DNA of 64,000 bases, taken from assembly GCA_036258175.1 (NCBI GenBank), contig DATAEE010000106.1:88241-152240 (forward strand). The letters are read 5' to 3'. The notes beneath the pieces were generated by a model, which saw nothing but the letters and a program-made list of their open reading frames with translations, was not told the origin of the DNA and searched no databases. Source of the DNA: DATAEE01 sp036258175 (lineage in GTDB: Bacteria > Acidobacteriota > Vicinamibacteria > Vicinamibacterales > 2-12-FULL-66-21). The number at the start of each line of letters is the position of its first letter. Position 1 is the first letter of the stretch. Shown here in pieces: positions 37,065-45,659 of this stretch. The translations under genes and the position numbers were made by a program.

Positions 37065-37718
37065 TACGGCCCAGAACTCCCCGGTGAGCCCGGCGCTCTC
37101 GAACAGCTCCCGGATCCGTTGCGGCGTCTTCGGCTGCCAGTCGTGGTCGAGTCGATCGGCGTACCAGGGACGCGAGAGCTTCCACATCGTCGCCAGGTCG
37201 ACGATCGCTCCGCGGAGCTCTCCCCGAGCCGTGCACCAGCGGTCGACGTGTGCTTCCGACCGGAAGAAGCAGATGGTCGCTCACGTGTAGCCGACGTTGT
37301 CCCAGAACCGCCGGGGCGGGACGACGAAGTGGACGAGCGCCTGCCCGTGAACCACACCCTCGCGTGCAGTCAGGGTGATCGAATCGCCGCAGCATGCGCA
37401 GCGCGAATGGATATCCGCGTCGCGTGACAGGAGCGACGCGATCCCGAACGTATCCCACGCGCAGTTTGCCCACCAGGTCTGATCGCTGGCGACGACGCGG
37501 TAGTCCGTGATGACGTTCGAGAACGGATGGGCCATCCAGACCGTGTTGCGCGTCGCGGGCGCGAGAACCAGCGCATGCCCGGCCTGGAGCGCTGTCAACG
37601 CGTCTTCGATCGCCACGACAGAGGTGTTCAGGTCGCGGGCGAGATCATGCGCTGCGGGCGCCGCGCCGGTCTCGAGACACGCGCGGTACACGCGACGGCG
37701 CACGTCGGCTGCGAGCAT
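37062..37718 (-). CDS. MerB-like (alkylmercury lyase family) protein with an in-frame UGA at a catalytic cysteine; candidate selenoprotein
   Basis: 218 residues if UGA 37281-37283 is read as selenocysteine (U146); otherwise a 145-residue truncated product. The frame continues without fault after the UGA: ATICFFRSEAHVDRWC, then MWKLSRPWYADRLDHDWQP and FESAGLTGEFWAV, all typical of the family. Residues C86 and D89 (NCAWD) match MerB Cys96 and Asp99, and U146 falls where MerB has Cys159. N-terminal residues 1-60 are a winged-helix-like region, also as in MerB. The role would be cleavage of carbon-metal bonds or a related thiol/selenol reaction. Alternatives: a nonsense-mutated pseudogene or a sequencing error. 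The family call is firm; Sec decoding is inference. Confidence 0.8.
37253..37266 (-). promoter_or_regulatory. SECIS-like hairpin after the UGA codon
   Basis: On the coding strand CTTCC-GGTC-GGAAG forms a five-pair stem with a GGUC apical loop. The loop begins 19 bases after the UGA. The E. coli fdhF SECIS also presents GGUC in its loop, 18 bases after UGA. A TG/CA pair with a small bulge can extend the stem. Short hairpins arise by chance, so this supports but does not prove Sec insertion. Confidence 0.55.
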
Positions 37719-37737
37719 CGCGGCGTTATACCACGCG

Positions 37738-37858
37738 CCACGGATTAAACTGGACCACGGATTTTACGAATCAGAACAACCATGGATTTCACGGATTACA
37801 AACAACCACGGATGACGCGGATTTCACGGATTAGTACGAGCCACGGATTACGGGGATG
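37738..37858. repeat. CCACGGATT array (family A), copy 2, running into a gene start
   Basis: Five tandem units each starting CCACGGAT or CCATGGAT, followed by short TTTACG/TTCACGGATTA segments. Only the left-arm orientation is present. It covers the upstream spacer and the first codons of the sulfatase-like gene (the MTRISRISTSHG part of the protein). Confidence 0.75.
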
Positions 37859-39971
37859 TTGCCTGGCGGCAGGTCTCGCGGCAGGGCTGACCGCCTGCGG
37901 GGAACGGGCGCTCGAGGGGCCGGTCGCCGATAAGGCCAGCGTCCTCGTCATCACCGTGGATACGCTCCGCGCAGATCGCGTCGGCGCGGGGGTGACGTCG
38001 GCGATCGATGCGCTGGCCGAGTCCGGTGTCCGGTTCACGTCGGCGCGCGCGAACGCGCCGCTGACGCTCCCGTCGCACGTGACGGTCATGACCGGCGCCC
38101 TCCCGCCCTCGCACGGCGTGCGCGAGAACGGATCGCCGTTCGCCGGGTCGCAGCAGCCGCTGGCGCAGTTGTTCAAGGAGCGCGGGTATCGCACCGGCGC
38201 GTTCGTCGGCGCCTTCGTTCTCGACCACAGCTTCGGCCTCGCCGCCGGGTTCGACACCTACGACGATCGCATCCCTCGCCGTCCCGGCGTGGTCTCGCTC
38301 GAAGCGGAGCGACCCGCGCAGGCGGTGGGCGAAGCGGCGGTCAAGTGGCTGATCGCCCCGGCCGATCGCAGCCAGCCGTTTTTTCTGTGGGCGCATTTCT
38401 ACGATCCGCACGCGCCGTACGCGCCGCCGCCGGAGTACGCGGCGCAGGCGGGCGGCAAGCCGTACGAAGGCGAGATCGCCTACGCGGACGCTGAACTCGG
38501 CCGCCTCGTCCGCGCGACACGCGAGCGTACCGCCGACAGCGCGCTCGTCGTCGCCATCGCCGGCGATCATGGCGAGAGCCTGGGCGATCACGGCGAGCCG
38601 ACGCACGGCATGCTCCTGTACGAATCGGCGATCCGCGTGCCGTTGGTTGTCGCGGCTTGGAAGAACGGCGCGAAGGTCAATCTAGGTCCGGCGGAAGATT
38701 CGCGCGCGGTCAGCCTGCAGGACCTGGCGCCGACGCTGCTGACGCTGGCGGGCACGCCAGTACCGTCGAGCATGACCGGCTCCGCGCTTTTCGGCGTCGG
38801 CGAGGGACGTGGCACGGCGCGAGGCACGAGGAACGCGGCACCGCCCGAGGCCCGAGGCACGAGCTCCGAGGGACTCAGCGACAGTTACGCCGAGACGGTA
38901 TATCCGCGATCCGCCGGCTGGAGCCCGCTTCGCTCGCTCACCGACGGCCGCTGGAAGCTGATCGTCTCGTCCCGCGTCGAGCTGTACGATCTGGCCGCCG
39001 ATGCCGGCGAACGTCAGGACGTATCTGCGGCGAATGCGTCTGTGGCGCTCGCGTTGCGCACGCGGCTCGACAAGCTCTGGCGGCCGGCGGGCGCGCCGGC
39101 GGTGAGCGCCGAGGCGGCCGAGCGGCTCCGCGCCCTTGGCTACGTGTCGTCCGCAGCCGATCCCGCGCCGCTCGACAAGGCGCCGAACCCGGCCGACGAG
39201 ATCGCTGCATGGGCCACGTTCGAGCGGGCGTTCACCGATCTCTCATCGGGCCGCGCCGCCGAAGCCGTCCAGCCGCTCGCTTCGCTCGCCGGGCGATATC
39301 CGGCGGCCGTCGTGTTCCAGTCCGCGTATGCTCGGGCGCTGAGCGAAGCCGGCCGTCCGCGCGACGCGCTGCAGCGGTATCGGGCGATCGTCGCGCGCTG
39401 GCCGCGCGACCCGACTCAGTACCACGAGCTCGCAGTCGCCGCGCGCAACGCGGGCGCGGCCGCCGAAGCGATCAAGGCAGAGGAAGCGGCGATCGCGCTC
39501 GATCCGAAGTTCGCGTCCGCCTACAACGGGCTCGGCCTGCTCCATGCGGATGCCGGCCGCGCGCGGGAGGCCGCTGCGGCCTTCGCGCGCGCCGTGGAGC
39601 TCGATCCGCGCGATCCATCGGTGTACGTCAATCTCGGCAATGCCCGGCGCGAGCTGAAAGAGGTCGACGCCGCGCGGTTCGCCTATCAGACGGCGCTCCG
39701 CCTGGCGCCGGATGACGTTGACGCGGCCAATGGCTTGGGTGTTCTGCTGTTGGAGGCTGGCCGGCCGCTGGATGCCGTCGTGTACTTCGACCGGGTCCTG
39801 CAGCGCGCGCCAGGCATGTATCAGGCGCGGCTCAATCTCGGTGTGGCCTATCAGCAGAGCGCGCAGCTCGAACGCGCCGCGGAAGCCTATCGTGCGGTGA
39901 TCGATTCGGCGCCGCCCGGTTCGCGCGAACGGGATGCCGCGACGACCCTCCTGCGCCAGCTGACACGTTAG
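37782..39971 (+). CDS. Sulfatase-like (alkaline phosphatase superfamily) lipoprotein with C-terminal TPR repeats
   Basis: About 720 residues. Lipobox LAAGLTAC after a repeat-coded N-terminus; ATG 37782 or 37812 may start it. The sulfatase-fold domain (about residues 50-440) has VLVITVDTLRADR, then PLTLPSHVTVMTGALPPSHG where true sulfatases carry the formylglycine Cys/Ser, and a metal-site AGDHGESLGDHGEPTHG. Thr stands at the nucleophile position, so the phosphotransferase/phosphodiesterase branch is more likely. At least five TPRs follow (YNGLGLLHADAGRAREAAAA, VYVNLGNARRELKEVDAARF). An insert (38800-38871) is repeat-derived. A close relative is at 43710-45632. Confidence 0.85.
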   Translation: MDFTDYKQPRMTRISRISTSHGLRGCCLAAGLAAGLTACGERALEGPVADKASVLVITVDTLRADRVGAGVTSAIDALAESGVRFTSARANAPLTLPSHVTVMTGALPPSHGVRENGSPFAGSQQPLAQLFKERGYRTGAFVGAFVLDHSFGLAAGFDTYDDRIPRRPGVVSLEAERPAQAVGEAAVKWLIAPADRSQPFFLWAHFYDPHAPYAPPPEYAAQAGGKPYEGEIAYADAELGRLVRATRERTADSALVVAIAGDHGESLGDHGEPTHGMLLYESAIRVPLVVAAWKNGAKVNLGPAEDSRAVSLQDLAPTLLTLAGTPVPSSMTGSALFGVGEGRGTARGTRNAAPPEARGTSSEGLSDSYAETVYPRSAGWSPLRSLTDGRWKLIVSSRVELYDLAADAGERQDVSAANASVALALRTRLDKLWRPAGAPAVSAEAAERLRALGYVSSAADPAPLDKAPNPADEIAAWATFERAFTDLSSGRAAEAVQPLASLAGRYPAAVVFQSAYARALSEAGRPRDALQRYRAIVARWPRDPTQYHELAVAARNAGAAAEAIKAEEAAIALDPKFASAYNGLGLLHADAGRAREAAAAFARAVELDPRDPSVYVNLGNARRELKEVDAARFAYQTALRLAPDDVDAANGLGVLLLEAGRPLDAVVYFDRVLQRAPGMYQARLNLGVAYQQSAQLERAAEAYRAVIDSAPPGSRERDAATTLLRQLTR
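38800..38871. repeat. In-frame copy of repeat family D inside the sulfatase-like gene
   Basis: ACCGCCCGAGGCCCGAGGCA matches the intergenic array at 17436-17572, and the identity extends to 24 bases. Neighbouring GAGGCACGAGGAAC is also shared. It codes for an Arg/Gly/Thr-rich loop (GTARGTRNAAPPEARGT) between the metal site and the end of the sulfatase domain. Confidence 0.75.
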
Positions 39972-39972
39972 C

Positions 39973-40513
39973 CAGGCCACGGATCACCGCGGAACACGTT
40001 GGCCACGGATCACCACGGATTGCCACGGGTTCTTGGTTGGCCACGGACCACCGCGGATTGCCGCGGATTCTTGCTTGGCCGGATCACCGCGGATCGCTAC
40101 GCAGCCCGGATGGCCCCGAAGTGTGAAAGCCAGGACACTATCTGACACTCCCTGCGATGCATGCTGTGGGCTCGCCAGCGGCGCGCGGCAATCGGTGGAG
40201 GCAGAAACTGGGATCAGCAGTGATCGGTGGTCACAGCGGTGTTGAGATCCGCGGGATCCGTGGCCAAGAACAATCTTGGGAATCCGCGGTGATCCGTGGC
40301 TCAAAAAGGAGAATCCGCGGGGATCCGTGGCTCAAAAAAAGGAGAATCCGCGGTGATCCGTGGCTAAAAAAGGATCCGCGGTGATCCGTGGCTAAAAAAG
40401 AATCCGCGGTGATCCGTGGCGCAAAACGAAAAACGGCCGGGCAGGATTACCTACCCGGCCGTCCGTGTTCGTCGGATTCGCGGCAGTCCGCGATCCGTCG
40501 TGATTCGTGGTCT
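39973..40513. repeat. Large inverted array, CCACGGATCACCGCGG flavour (family A), copy 3, filling the spacer
   Basis: The 540-base gap holds no gene. Left part (39973-40100): repeated GGCCACGGATCACCGCGGAT units. Right part (40240-40430): at least six direct copies of the complement, AATCCGCGGTGATCCGTGGC followed by A-rich TAAAAAAGG. The centre is unrelated sequence with its own small palindromes. The two parts can pair over more than 100 bases. The open frame 40157-40384 inside it is repeat translation, not a gene. Confidence 0.85.
40424..40462 (-). terminator. Rho-independent terminator of the TonB-dependent receptor gene
   Basis: On the minus strand ACGGCCGGG (40462-40454) pairs with CCCGGCCGT (40441-40433) around a 12-base loop. 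TTTTTCGTTTT follows. It lies 50 bases after the receptor stop codon. Confidence 0.75.
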
Positions 40514-43448
40514 AGAAGCTGAACCGGAACCCGATCTGTCCAACCCGCTGCTCGGGGTTCTGAAAGTCGCCCGAGAACTCCTGCGGCTGCATGAACGAGC
40601 TACTCAACTGGCTCGTCGTGAAGGTCGCGGGGTTCTTGGCGTTGAACAGGTTGAACACCTCTCCAATCGCCTCGACACGCGCGTTCGCGAACAGCCGGAA
40701 GCCATAGGAGACGCGCAGGTTCATCTGCGAGCGCCAGGCGCCGCGGCTGCAGTTCCACGTCTCGCACGCGCCGATGTCCTTCACTTTCGCGGTCCCGTCG
40801 TCGTTGAAGCCATCGAACGCGTACGCGCGCTCCGGCAGGTCGTTGTTCTCCCCGTTGCGGTTGAAGTCGACCCCCCGGGTTGTCGCAACCGCGCCCGGCG
40901 AGCGGAAGATGTAGATCGGCGACACGGTGAACCCCTTCGCCTGCCACACCGCGGAGAACGTGCCCGAGTGTCGTGAGGCGCGGTTCGCCGGCCCGAACAC
41001 CCGCGGATCGTCGTAGAGCAGCTCGGCCTCCTGCAGGTTGTTCGCGTTCAGCTCGTCAACCGCGGTGCCGATCGTGCTGTTCGCGTCACCGAGAGTGTAG
41101 CTCGCCGTCACCATAAGGCCGTTCGTCATGCGCCGCTGGAAGCCCGTGATGAGCGCGGTGTAATCGCTCTTCCCGAAGCTCGTCGCCGCGCGCGTCCCGG
41201 CGGCGTTCGGCTGCAGGTTCAGGAACGCCAGGCGGCGCGGCGCCGTCGGATCCCCGACCGGCCGCGTGTTGAGCCGCGGCCGCGTGTTCAGGTCTCGCCC
41301 GTCGTTGCGGACGAAGTCGACGGTGAACACCATGTTGGGCGCCAGCTGGTGCGACCAGCCGAACGCGGTCTGCCGCGTGTACGGCATCTCGAGCAACGGA
41401 TCCAGCCACTGCCCGATCAGGGGCAGCGCGTTCGGATCCGCCTGGTTCTGGCTTGCGATATTGCTCGTTGGCTGCCCCACGCGGTAGAGGGTGCCGTCGG
41501 GATTGCGGATGCCGTCCGGGTTGTCCACGTTGAAGATAACGCCCGAGCCGATGCCGGTCGCGTCGATCGCGGGGAAGAGCACGTTGGCGTTCGTGTAGCC
41601 CACATCCTGATAGACGCCCCAGCCGGCGCGGATGACGTCCCTGCCGTCGCCGCGCACGTCCCAGGCCACGCCGATGCGCGGCTGCCAGTTGTTGCTGTCT
41701 TCCTTCGGCTCGAGGCCGGCGTTCTCCATGCCCTTGATACCCCTGAGCAGGCCGGCGGCCCCTGCCGCCTGCACCTTCACATAGTTCGGGTTCAGCGACT
41801 GATCGACCTGGATGCCGTCGATGAAGTCGTAGCGCAGACCCATGTTCACGGTGACGCGCGAGGTGACGCGCCAGTCGTCCTGGAAGTAGAACGCATACTG
41901 GTCCAGCGGGATGTTCGCCTCGGCCGCGCCGCCGTTCCGCGTGACTGTGCTCAGCGGCCCGTTCACGTCGTCGGTCAGGTGGTTGTAGGTGAAGTCGCCG
42001 GTCGCGACGTTGAACGTGATGAACAGCCGCGGCTCGTGGATGTAGTTGAAGCCCACCTTGAAGTCGTGGCCGATGCCGCCCAACCCCCCCTTGTGCCAGG
42101 AGAAGTCGTTGCGGAACTGGTATTTCTCCTGCTGCGTGGTCTGGGGCGTGTTGCCGTTCTGCCCGATGGTCACCCCGTTCGGGAAGATCTCCGTCGGGTC
42201 GCTGCTGTTCGCGCTGATGAAGTTTCCGAAGTCAGCAAACTGGAAGATCATTTCGTTCAGCATCGAACCGCCAACGACCCAGTTGTAGTTGGCGTTGATG
42301 GAATTGAACTCGTTGTCGCTCGTGCCCCAGTTGCTCGGCGGCGACGTCGGGCTCGCGCCGTACGGCTGCGTGTTCGAGTTGCGGCCGTATCGCACCGACA
42401 CGTAGTGCGCCGGGTTCAGGTTCATCGTTCCCTTGACCGTGAACAGGTTCTCGCGGTAAGGCGTGGCGAAGATTCCGTCGAGGTTGGGGAACAACCCCAG
42501 CGTGTTGACGACCTGGAACGTGTCCTGCTGCGTCCGCTCGAACGCCGCAAAGTAGTGAACCTTGTCGGTGACGATCGGGCCGCCGACGCTGCCGCCGTAC
42601 TGCCAGCGGCGGTAGTCCTGCTTCTCGGCCTCGGCGGTCTTTTCGGTCTCCGTGATCGAGTTCATCGCCGTGTCGCGAAACAGCGTGAACCAGCTGCCCT
42701 GCAGGCTGTTCGTACCGCTCTTTGTGACGATGTTCATGACGCCGCCGTTGCTGCGGCCGTACTCCGCCTTGTAGCGCGAGGTGACGAAGTTGAACTCCTG
42801 GATCGCCTCGAGCGGGAAGAGCTGCAGCAGGCCGCCGACGGTGTCGTCGTTGTTGTCGCCGCCGTCAATCTGGTAGTTGACGTTGCGCCCGTTGCCGCCG
42901 CCGATCTGCGGTGAGTACTGCGTGCTCTTGGTCGGGTCCGAGTGGTACCCGAGCGTCACGCCGGGGATCGTCGCCGCGAGGTTCGCGAACTGCCGGCCGT
43001 TGAGCGGCATGTTCTCGATCCGGCCGACGTCGACGACGCCGCCGACCGACGAGGAGCTGGCTTCGATGATCGGTGACTCGCCAGTCACTGTGACCGTTTC
43101 CTGCACCGACGCGAGCTTGAGCGGGATATTGATGTCGAGCGTCTGACCCACGTTGAGGATGACGCCCTTCTGCTCATGCTTCGTGAATCCGGACAGCTCC
43201 ACGGTGATGTCGTAGGTGCCGACCGGAAGCGCCGTCAGCCGGTAGACACCCTCGGCGTCCGTATTCGAAGCCCGGGTGAAGCCCGTCTCCACGTTCTTGC
43301 CGACGACGGTCGCGCCGGGAAGCGCCGCTCCCTGCTCGTCGACGATCCGGCCCGCGATCGTGCCGGTCGTCCCCTGCGCATAAACCGGAGCCGCCGCAAG
43401 CGCGGCGATCGCCACGAACGCGCAGATGAATCGCTTGCTGATACTCAA
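40512..43448 (-). CDS. Oar-like TonB-dependent receptor with carboxypeptidase-regulatory-like domain
   Basis: 978 residues from TTG 43448, chosen because GGGAGGA lies six bases upstream and the signal peptide (RFICAFVAIAALAAAPVYA) follows. Residues 25-110 form a CarboxypepD-reg beta sandwich (GTIAGRIVDEQGAALPGATV, LPVGTYDITVELSGF). The plug domain has VTVTGESPIIEAS, GRQFANLAATIPGV and NVNYQIDGGDNND. The 22-strand barrel ends in QIGFRFSF, a proper outer-membrane C-terminus. This receptor class is expanded in Acidobacteria and probably takes up large organic substrates with TonB energy. No TonB/ExbBD genes are close. Confidence 0.95.
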   Translation of the reverse strand: MSISKRFICAFVAIAALAAAPVYAQGTTGTIAGRIVDEQGAALPGATVVGKNVETGFTRASNTDAEGVYRLTALPVGTYDITVELSGFTKHEQKGVILNVGQTLDINIPLKLASVQETVTVTGESPIIEASSSSVGGVVDVGRIENMPLNGRQFANLAATIPGVTLGYHSDPTKSTQYSPQIGGGNGRNVNYQIDGGDNNDDTVGGLLQLFPLEAIQEFNFVTSRYKAEYGRSNGGVMNIVTKSGTNSLQGSWFTLFRDTAMNSITETEKTAEAEKQDYRRWQYGGSVGGPIVTDKVHYFAAFERTQQDTFQVVNTLGLFPNLDGIFATPYRENLFTVKGTMNLNPAHYVSVRYGRNSNTQPYGASPTSPPSNWGTSDNEFNSINANYNWVVGGSMLNEMIFQFADFGNFISANSSDPTEIFPNGVTIGQNGNTPQTTQQEKYQFRNDFSWHKGGLGGIGHDFKVGFNYIHEPRLFITFNVATGDFTYNHLTDDVNGPLSTVTRNGGAAEANIPLDQYAFYFQDDWRVTSRVTVNMGLRYDFIDGIQVDQSLNPNYVKVQAAGAAGLLRGIKGMENAGLEPKEDSNNWQPRIGVAWDVRGDGRDVIRAGWGVYQDVGYTNANVLFPAIDATGIGSGVIFNVDNPDGIRNPDGTLYRVGQPTSNIASQNQADPNALPLIGQWLDPLLEMPYTRQTAFGWSHQLAPNMVFTVDFVRNDGRDLNTRPRLNTRPVGDPTAPRRLAFLNLQPNAAGTRAATSFGKSDYTALITGFQRRMTNGLMVTASYTLGDANSTIGTAVDELNANNLQEAELLYDDPRVFGPANRASRHSGTFSAVWQAKGFTVSPIYIFRSPGAVATTRGVDFNRNGENNDLPERAYAFDGFNDDGTAKVKDIGACETWNCSRGAWRSQMNLRVSYGFRLFANARVEAIGEVFNLFNAKNPATFTTSQLSSSFMQPQEFSGDFQNPEQRVGQIGFRFSF

Positions 43449-43709
43449 AGTGCTTCCTCCCTGTGTAAGAGCCTTTTTGTAAGTGCGCGACGGAAGTAGC
43501 AACACGCGGACCAATACCCCGTCCCAGCGCGTGTCAAGTAACAACCGTATTTTCAGTTGTTTAGATGGTCAGAACTCGGCCGCAGTTCGTCCCACTCGCT
43601 TACTTATCCAAGTCTTTGGATAGAGAGGGACAACCTGCCGTATTCCGGGGACGAAAGCTATCCTACTGGATGGGCCCTCTGGGAGGGAAGGGTGTTTTTC
43701 GAGGGACGG
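43449..43709. promoter_or_regulatory. Upstream region of the TonB receptor gene with possible promoter and inverted repeat
   Basis: On the minus strand TTGACA (43537-43532) and TATTGG (43516-43511) make a weak promoter with a short 15-base spacer. Further upstream TATCCAAGTCTTTGGATA (43605-43622) is a seven-base-arm inverted repeat, a possible operator. No open frame of interest lies here. Low certainty. Confidence 0.3.
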
Positions 43710-45632
43710 TTAGAGCGGCTGCTGGACGGCCCGTAGCAGGCGGTCGACTTCCGCGCGCTGGGGAGCGTTCGCCGGCAGACGCTCGAGGAGCGTTCGCGCT
43801 TCGCGCGCGGCGTCGTCGCGCTTTCCGGCGCGCGCGTAGGCGAGCGCGAGATAGAAGCGCGCCTGGTGGAAGTCTGGATCGAGCGCCACAGACTTCGACA
43901 ACGCGGCGATCGCCGGCGCGTGATCACCGAGCTCGGACCGCAGCGTGCCGAGGTTTGCAAGGACGACCGGGTTATCTGTCTCGACGCTGGGCGATGCTTC
44001 GAGTGTGTCGATCGCGGCCTTCCGATCACCTCGTCCAGCCTGGCATCCCGCGAGACCGAGGTACGGATCGGCGGAAGGAAGGCGCAGAGCGATTGCGCGT
44101 CTGAAGTGCGGCTCCGCGCGCCGGCAGTCGCCTGATTCTGCGAACGCGAACCCGAGCCGCATATGCGCCTGTGGATTCGCTTCGTCTTCCCGCAGGATCG
44201 CTTCCAGCTCGCGCCTCAGCGCGTCTCCTTCAAGCTCGCCTGAGGTCACGCGCGCGAGCCGCGCGGCGAGATCGCGGCGATCTTTCGGATCTGGACGATT
44301 AGAGGGGCCGGTCTTAAGACCGGCCCCTCCAGGACTTGTCCCTCCCACATAACCAAGCGCGCGCAGCCGGCGCTCCGCTTCGGGATCCGGGGCGCTGCGT
44401 GCGTCGCGAGTGAAGTCCAGCCCTGAGAGGCGTGAGACGAGTCCTTCCAGCTCGGACGCGCGAGCTGGTTCCTCGCGTACACGATCGGTCATTTCGTTTG
44501 AGTCCTGCCCGACATTGAACAACTCGGGACGCGGCGCGGCGATGTACTTCCACCCATCCCGCCGCGCGCTGCGCAGAGCGCTCCAGCCGAAGTCGAGGAG
44601 CGGCGCGAAGGACTCGGCGTAGAGCGTTCTTCCGGCGTTGAGGCCTGCGCCGAACACATCGACGCCGTCGCTGTCGAAGACGGGCAGTTCCAGCCTCGTC
44701 AATGCAGTCGGCGCGACGTCGATCAGAGAGACCGGTTCCGCAATCGTTCCGCGCCTGACGCCCGGCCCCGACATCAGCAGCGGAATACGGAGCGTCGTGT
44801 CGTAGACGAAGATGCTGTGTCCGATTTCTCCGTGCTCCCCGAACGCCTCGCCGTGATCACCTGCAATGACGACGAGCGTGCTCGAGCGCGCTGGCCCCAG
44901 CGCATCGAGCAGCCGCGCGACCTGCCGGTCAGCTTCCGCGACCTCGTCCATGTATCGATCGAACGCCGGCCTGCCGTCGCGAACGTTTCCGTACGGCGCG
45001 TGCGGTTCGAAGAGATGGACCCAGAGCAGGAACCTGGAGGGGCCGGTCTTACGACCGGCCCCTCCAATTGATTTCAGCCACGCGAGCGCTTCATCGACCG
45101 TTGCGGATCCGGGCCGCTCGTTGAGCGGACGCATACCGGCGGGTCGCGGCATCCGATCCCCGTACTGCGAAAATCCCCTCGCCAGCCCGAAGCGGCGGTC
45201 GAGTGGAAATGCCGATACGAACGCCGCCGTCGCCAGTCCCGCCTGTTCCCCCGCGGTCGCAAGCGTCGGCACATCCGCACGCACGGCCATGCCGTTGTGA
45301 CGAGCGCCGTGACCGGGAGGATAGAGGCCGGTCAGCAGGCTCGCATGCGAAGGAAGTGTGATGGGCGTAGGGGCGAACGCCGCGTCGAAGCGCGCGCCCT
45401 CGGCTGCGAGCGCGTCCAGCGTGGGAGTTCGCCGTGACGGGGACCCGTACGCGCCGACTGCATCGGCGCGAAGCGTATCGATCGTGACGATGACAAGGTT
45501 CGAGGCGATCTCTCTGACGGTGGCCGCCTGATTCTCGGTCCCGCGTCCGACGGCACATCCTCGGCATGCCGCCGCGCTCGCCACGGCGCAGAAAAAAAAT
45601 GTGACGAGCGCGGGACGAGACGGAGCTGACAT
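43710..45632 (-). CDS. Sulfatase-like lipoprotein with C-terminal TPR region and two in-frame palindromic inserts
   Basis: 640 residues from ATG 45632. Hydrophobic leader ending ASAAAC, a lipobox-like signal. Alkaline-phosphatase/sulfatase fold: VIVTIDTLRADAVGAYGSPS, TPITLPSHASLLTGLYPPGH (Thr at the formylglycine position), and VIAGDHGEAFGEHGEIGHS with metal ligands. TPR-like repeats fill residues 440-635 (AHMRLGFAFAESGDCRRAEP, PVVLANLGTLRSELGDHAPA). Two copies of the same 28-30-base palindrome (44302-44329 and 45036-45065) encode GGAGLKTGPS and GGAGRKTGPS. Same architecture as 37782-39971, suggesting related envelope functions. Confidence 0.85.
   Translation of the reverse strand: MSAPSRPALVTFFFCAVASAAACRGCAVGRGTENQAATVREIASNLVIVTIDTLRADAVGAYGSPSRRTPTLDALAAEGARFDAAFAPTPITLPSHASLLTGLYPPGHGARHNGMAVRADVPTLATAGEQAGLATAAFVSAFPLDRRFGLARGFSQYGDRMPRPAGMRPLNERPGSATVDEALAWLKSIGGAGRKTGPSRFLLWVHLFEPHAPYGNVRDGRPAFDRYMDEVAEADRQVARLLDALGPARSSTLVVIAGDHGEAFGEHGEIGHSIFVYDTTLRIPLLMSGPGVRRGTIAEPVSLIDVAPTALTRLELPVFDSDGVDVFGAGLNAGRTLYAESFAPLLDFGWSALRSARRDGWKYIAAPRPELFNVGQDSNEMTDRVREEPARASELEGLVSRLSGLDFTRDARSAPDPEAERRLRALGYVGGTSPGGAGLKTGPSNRPDPKDRRDLAARLARVTSGELEGDALRRELEAILREDEANPQAHMRLGFAFAESGDCRRAEPHFRRAIALRLPSADPYLGLAGCQAGRGDRKAAIDTLEASPSVETDNPVVLANLGTLRSELGDHAPAIAALSKSVALDPDFHQARFYLALAYARAGKRDDAAREARTLLERLPANAPQRAEVDRLLRAVQQPL
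44302..44329. repeat. In-frame palindromic repeat, family H, copy 1
   Basis: Perfect 28-base palindrome: GAGGGGCCGGTCTT and its complement. Translated within the sulfatase-like protein as part of GGAGLKTGPSN, between the sulfatase and TPR parts. Confidence 0.85.
45036..45065. repeat. In-frame palindromic repeat, family H, copy 2
   Basis: GGAGGGGCCGGTCTTACGAC continuing to CGGCCCCTCC, the same palindrome with one central change. It encodes GGAGRKTGPS in the same frame and orientation as copy 1, 706 bases away, just before FLLWVHLFEPHAP. Confidence 0.85.
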
Positions 45633-45659
45633 CGACCCGAGTCCGATTATAGTCGGCGC

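Noticed and set aside
37039..37473. 144-codon minus-strand frame overlapping the end of the MerB-like gene
   Set aside because: Different frame from the family sequence, Arg-rich and without homology-like pattern.
40157..40384. 75-codon frame in the spacer before the TonB receptor
   Set aside because: Its codons are direct translation of the ATCCGCGGTGATCCGTGG repeats; no SD and no conserved protein.
39973..40513. CRISPR array
   Set aside because: Units are direct on one side and inverted on the other, spacers are short A-rich linkers of variable small size, and no cas gene is present.
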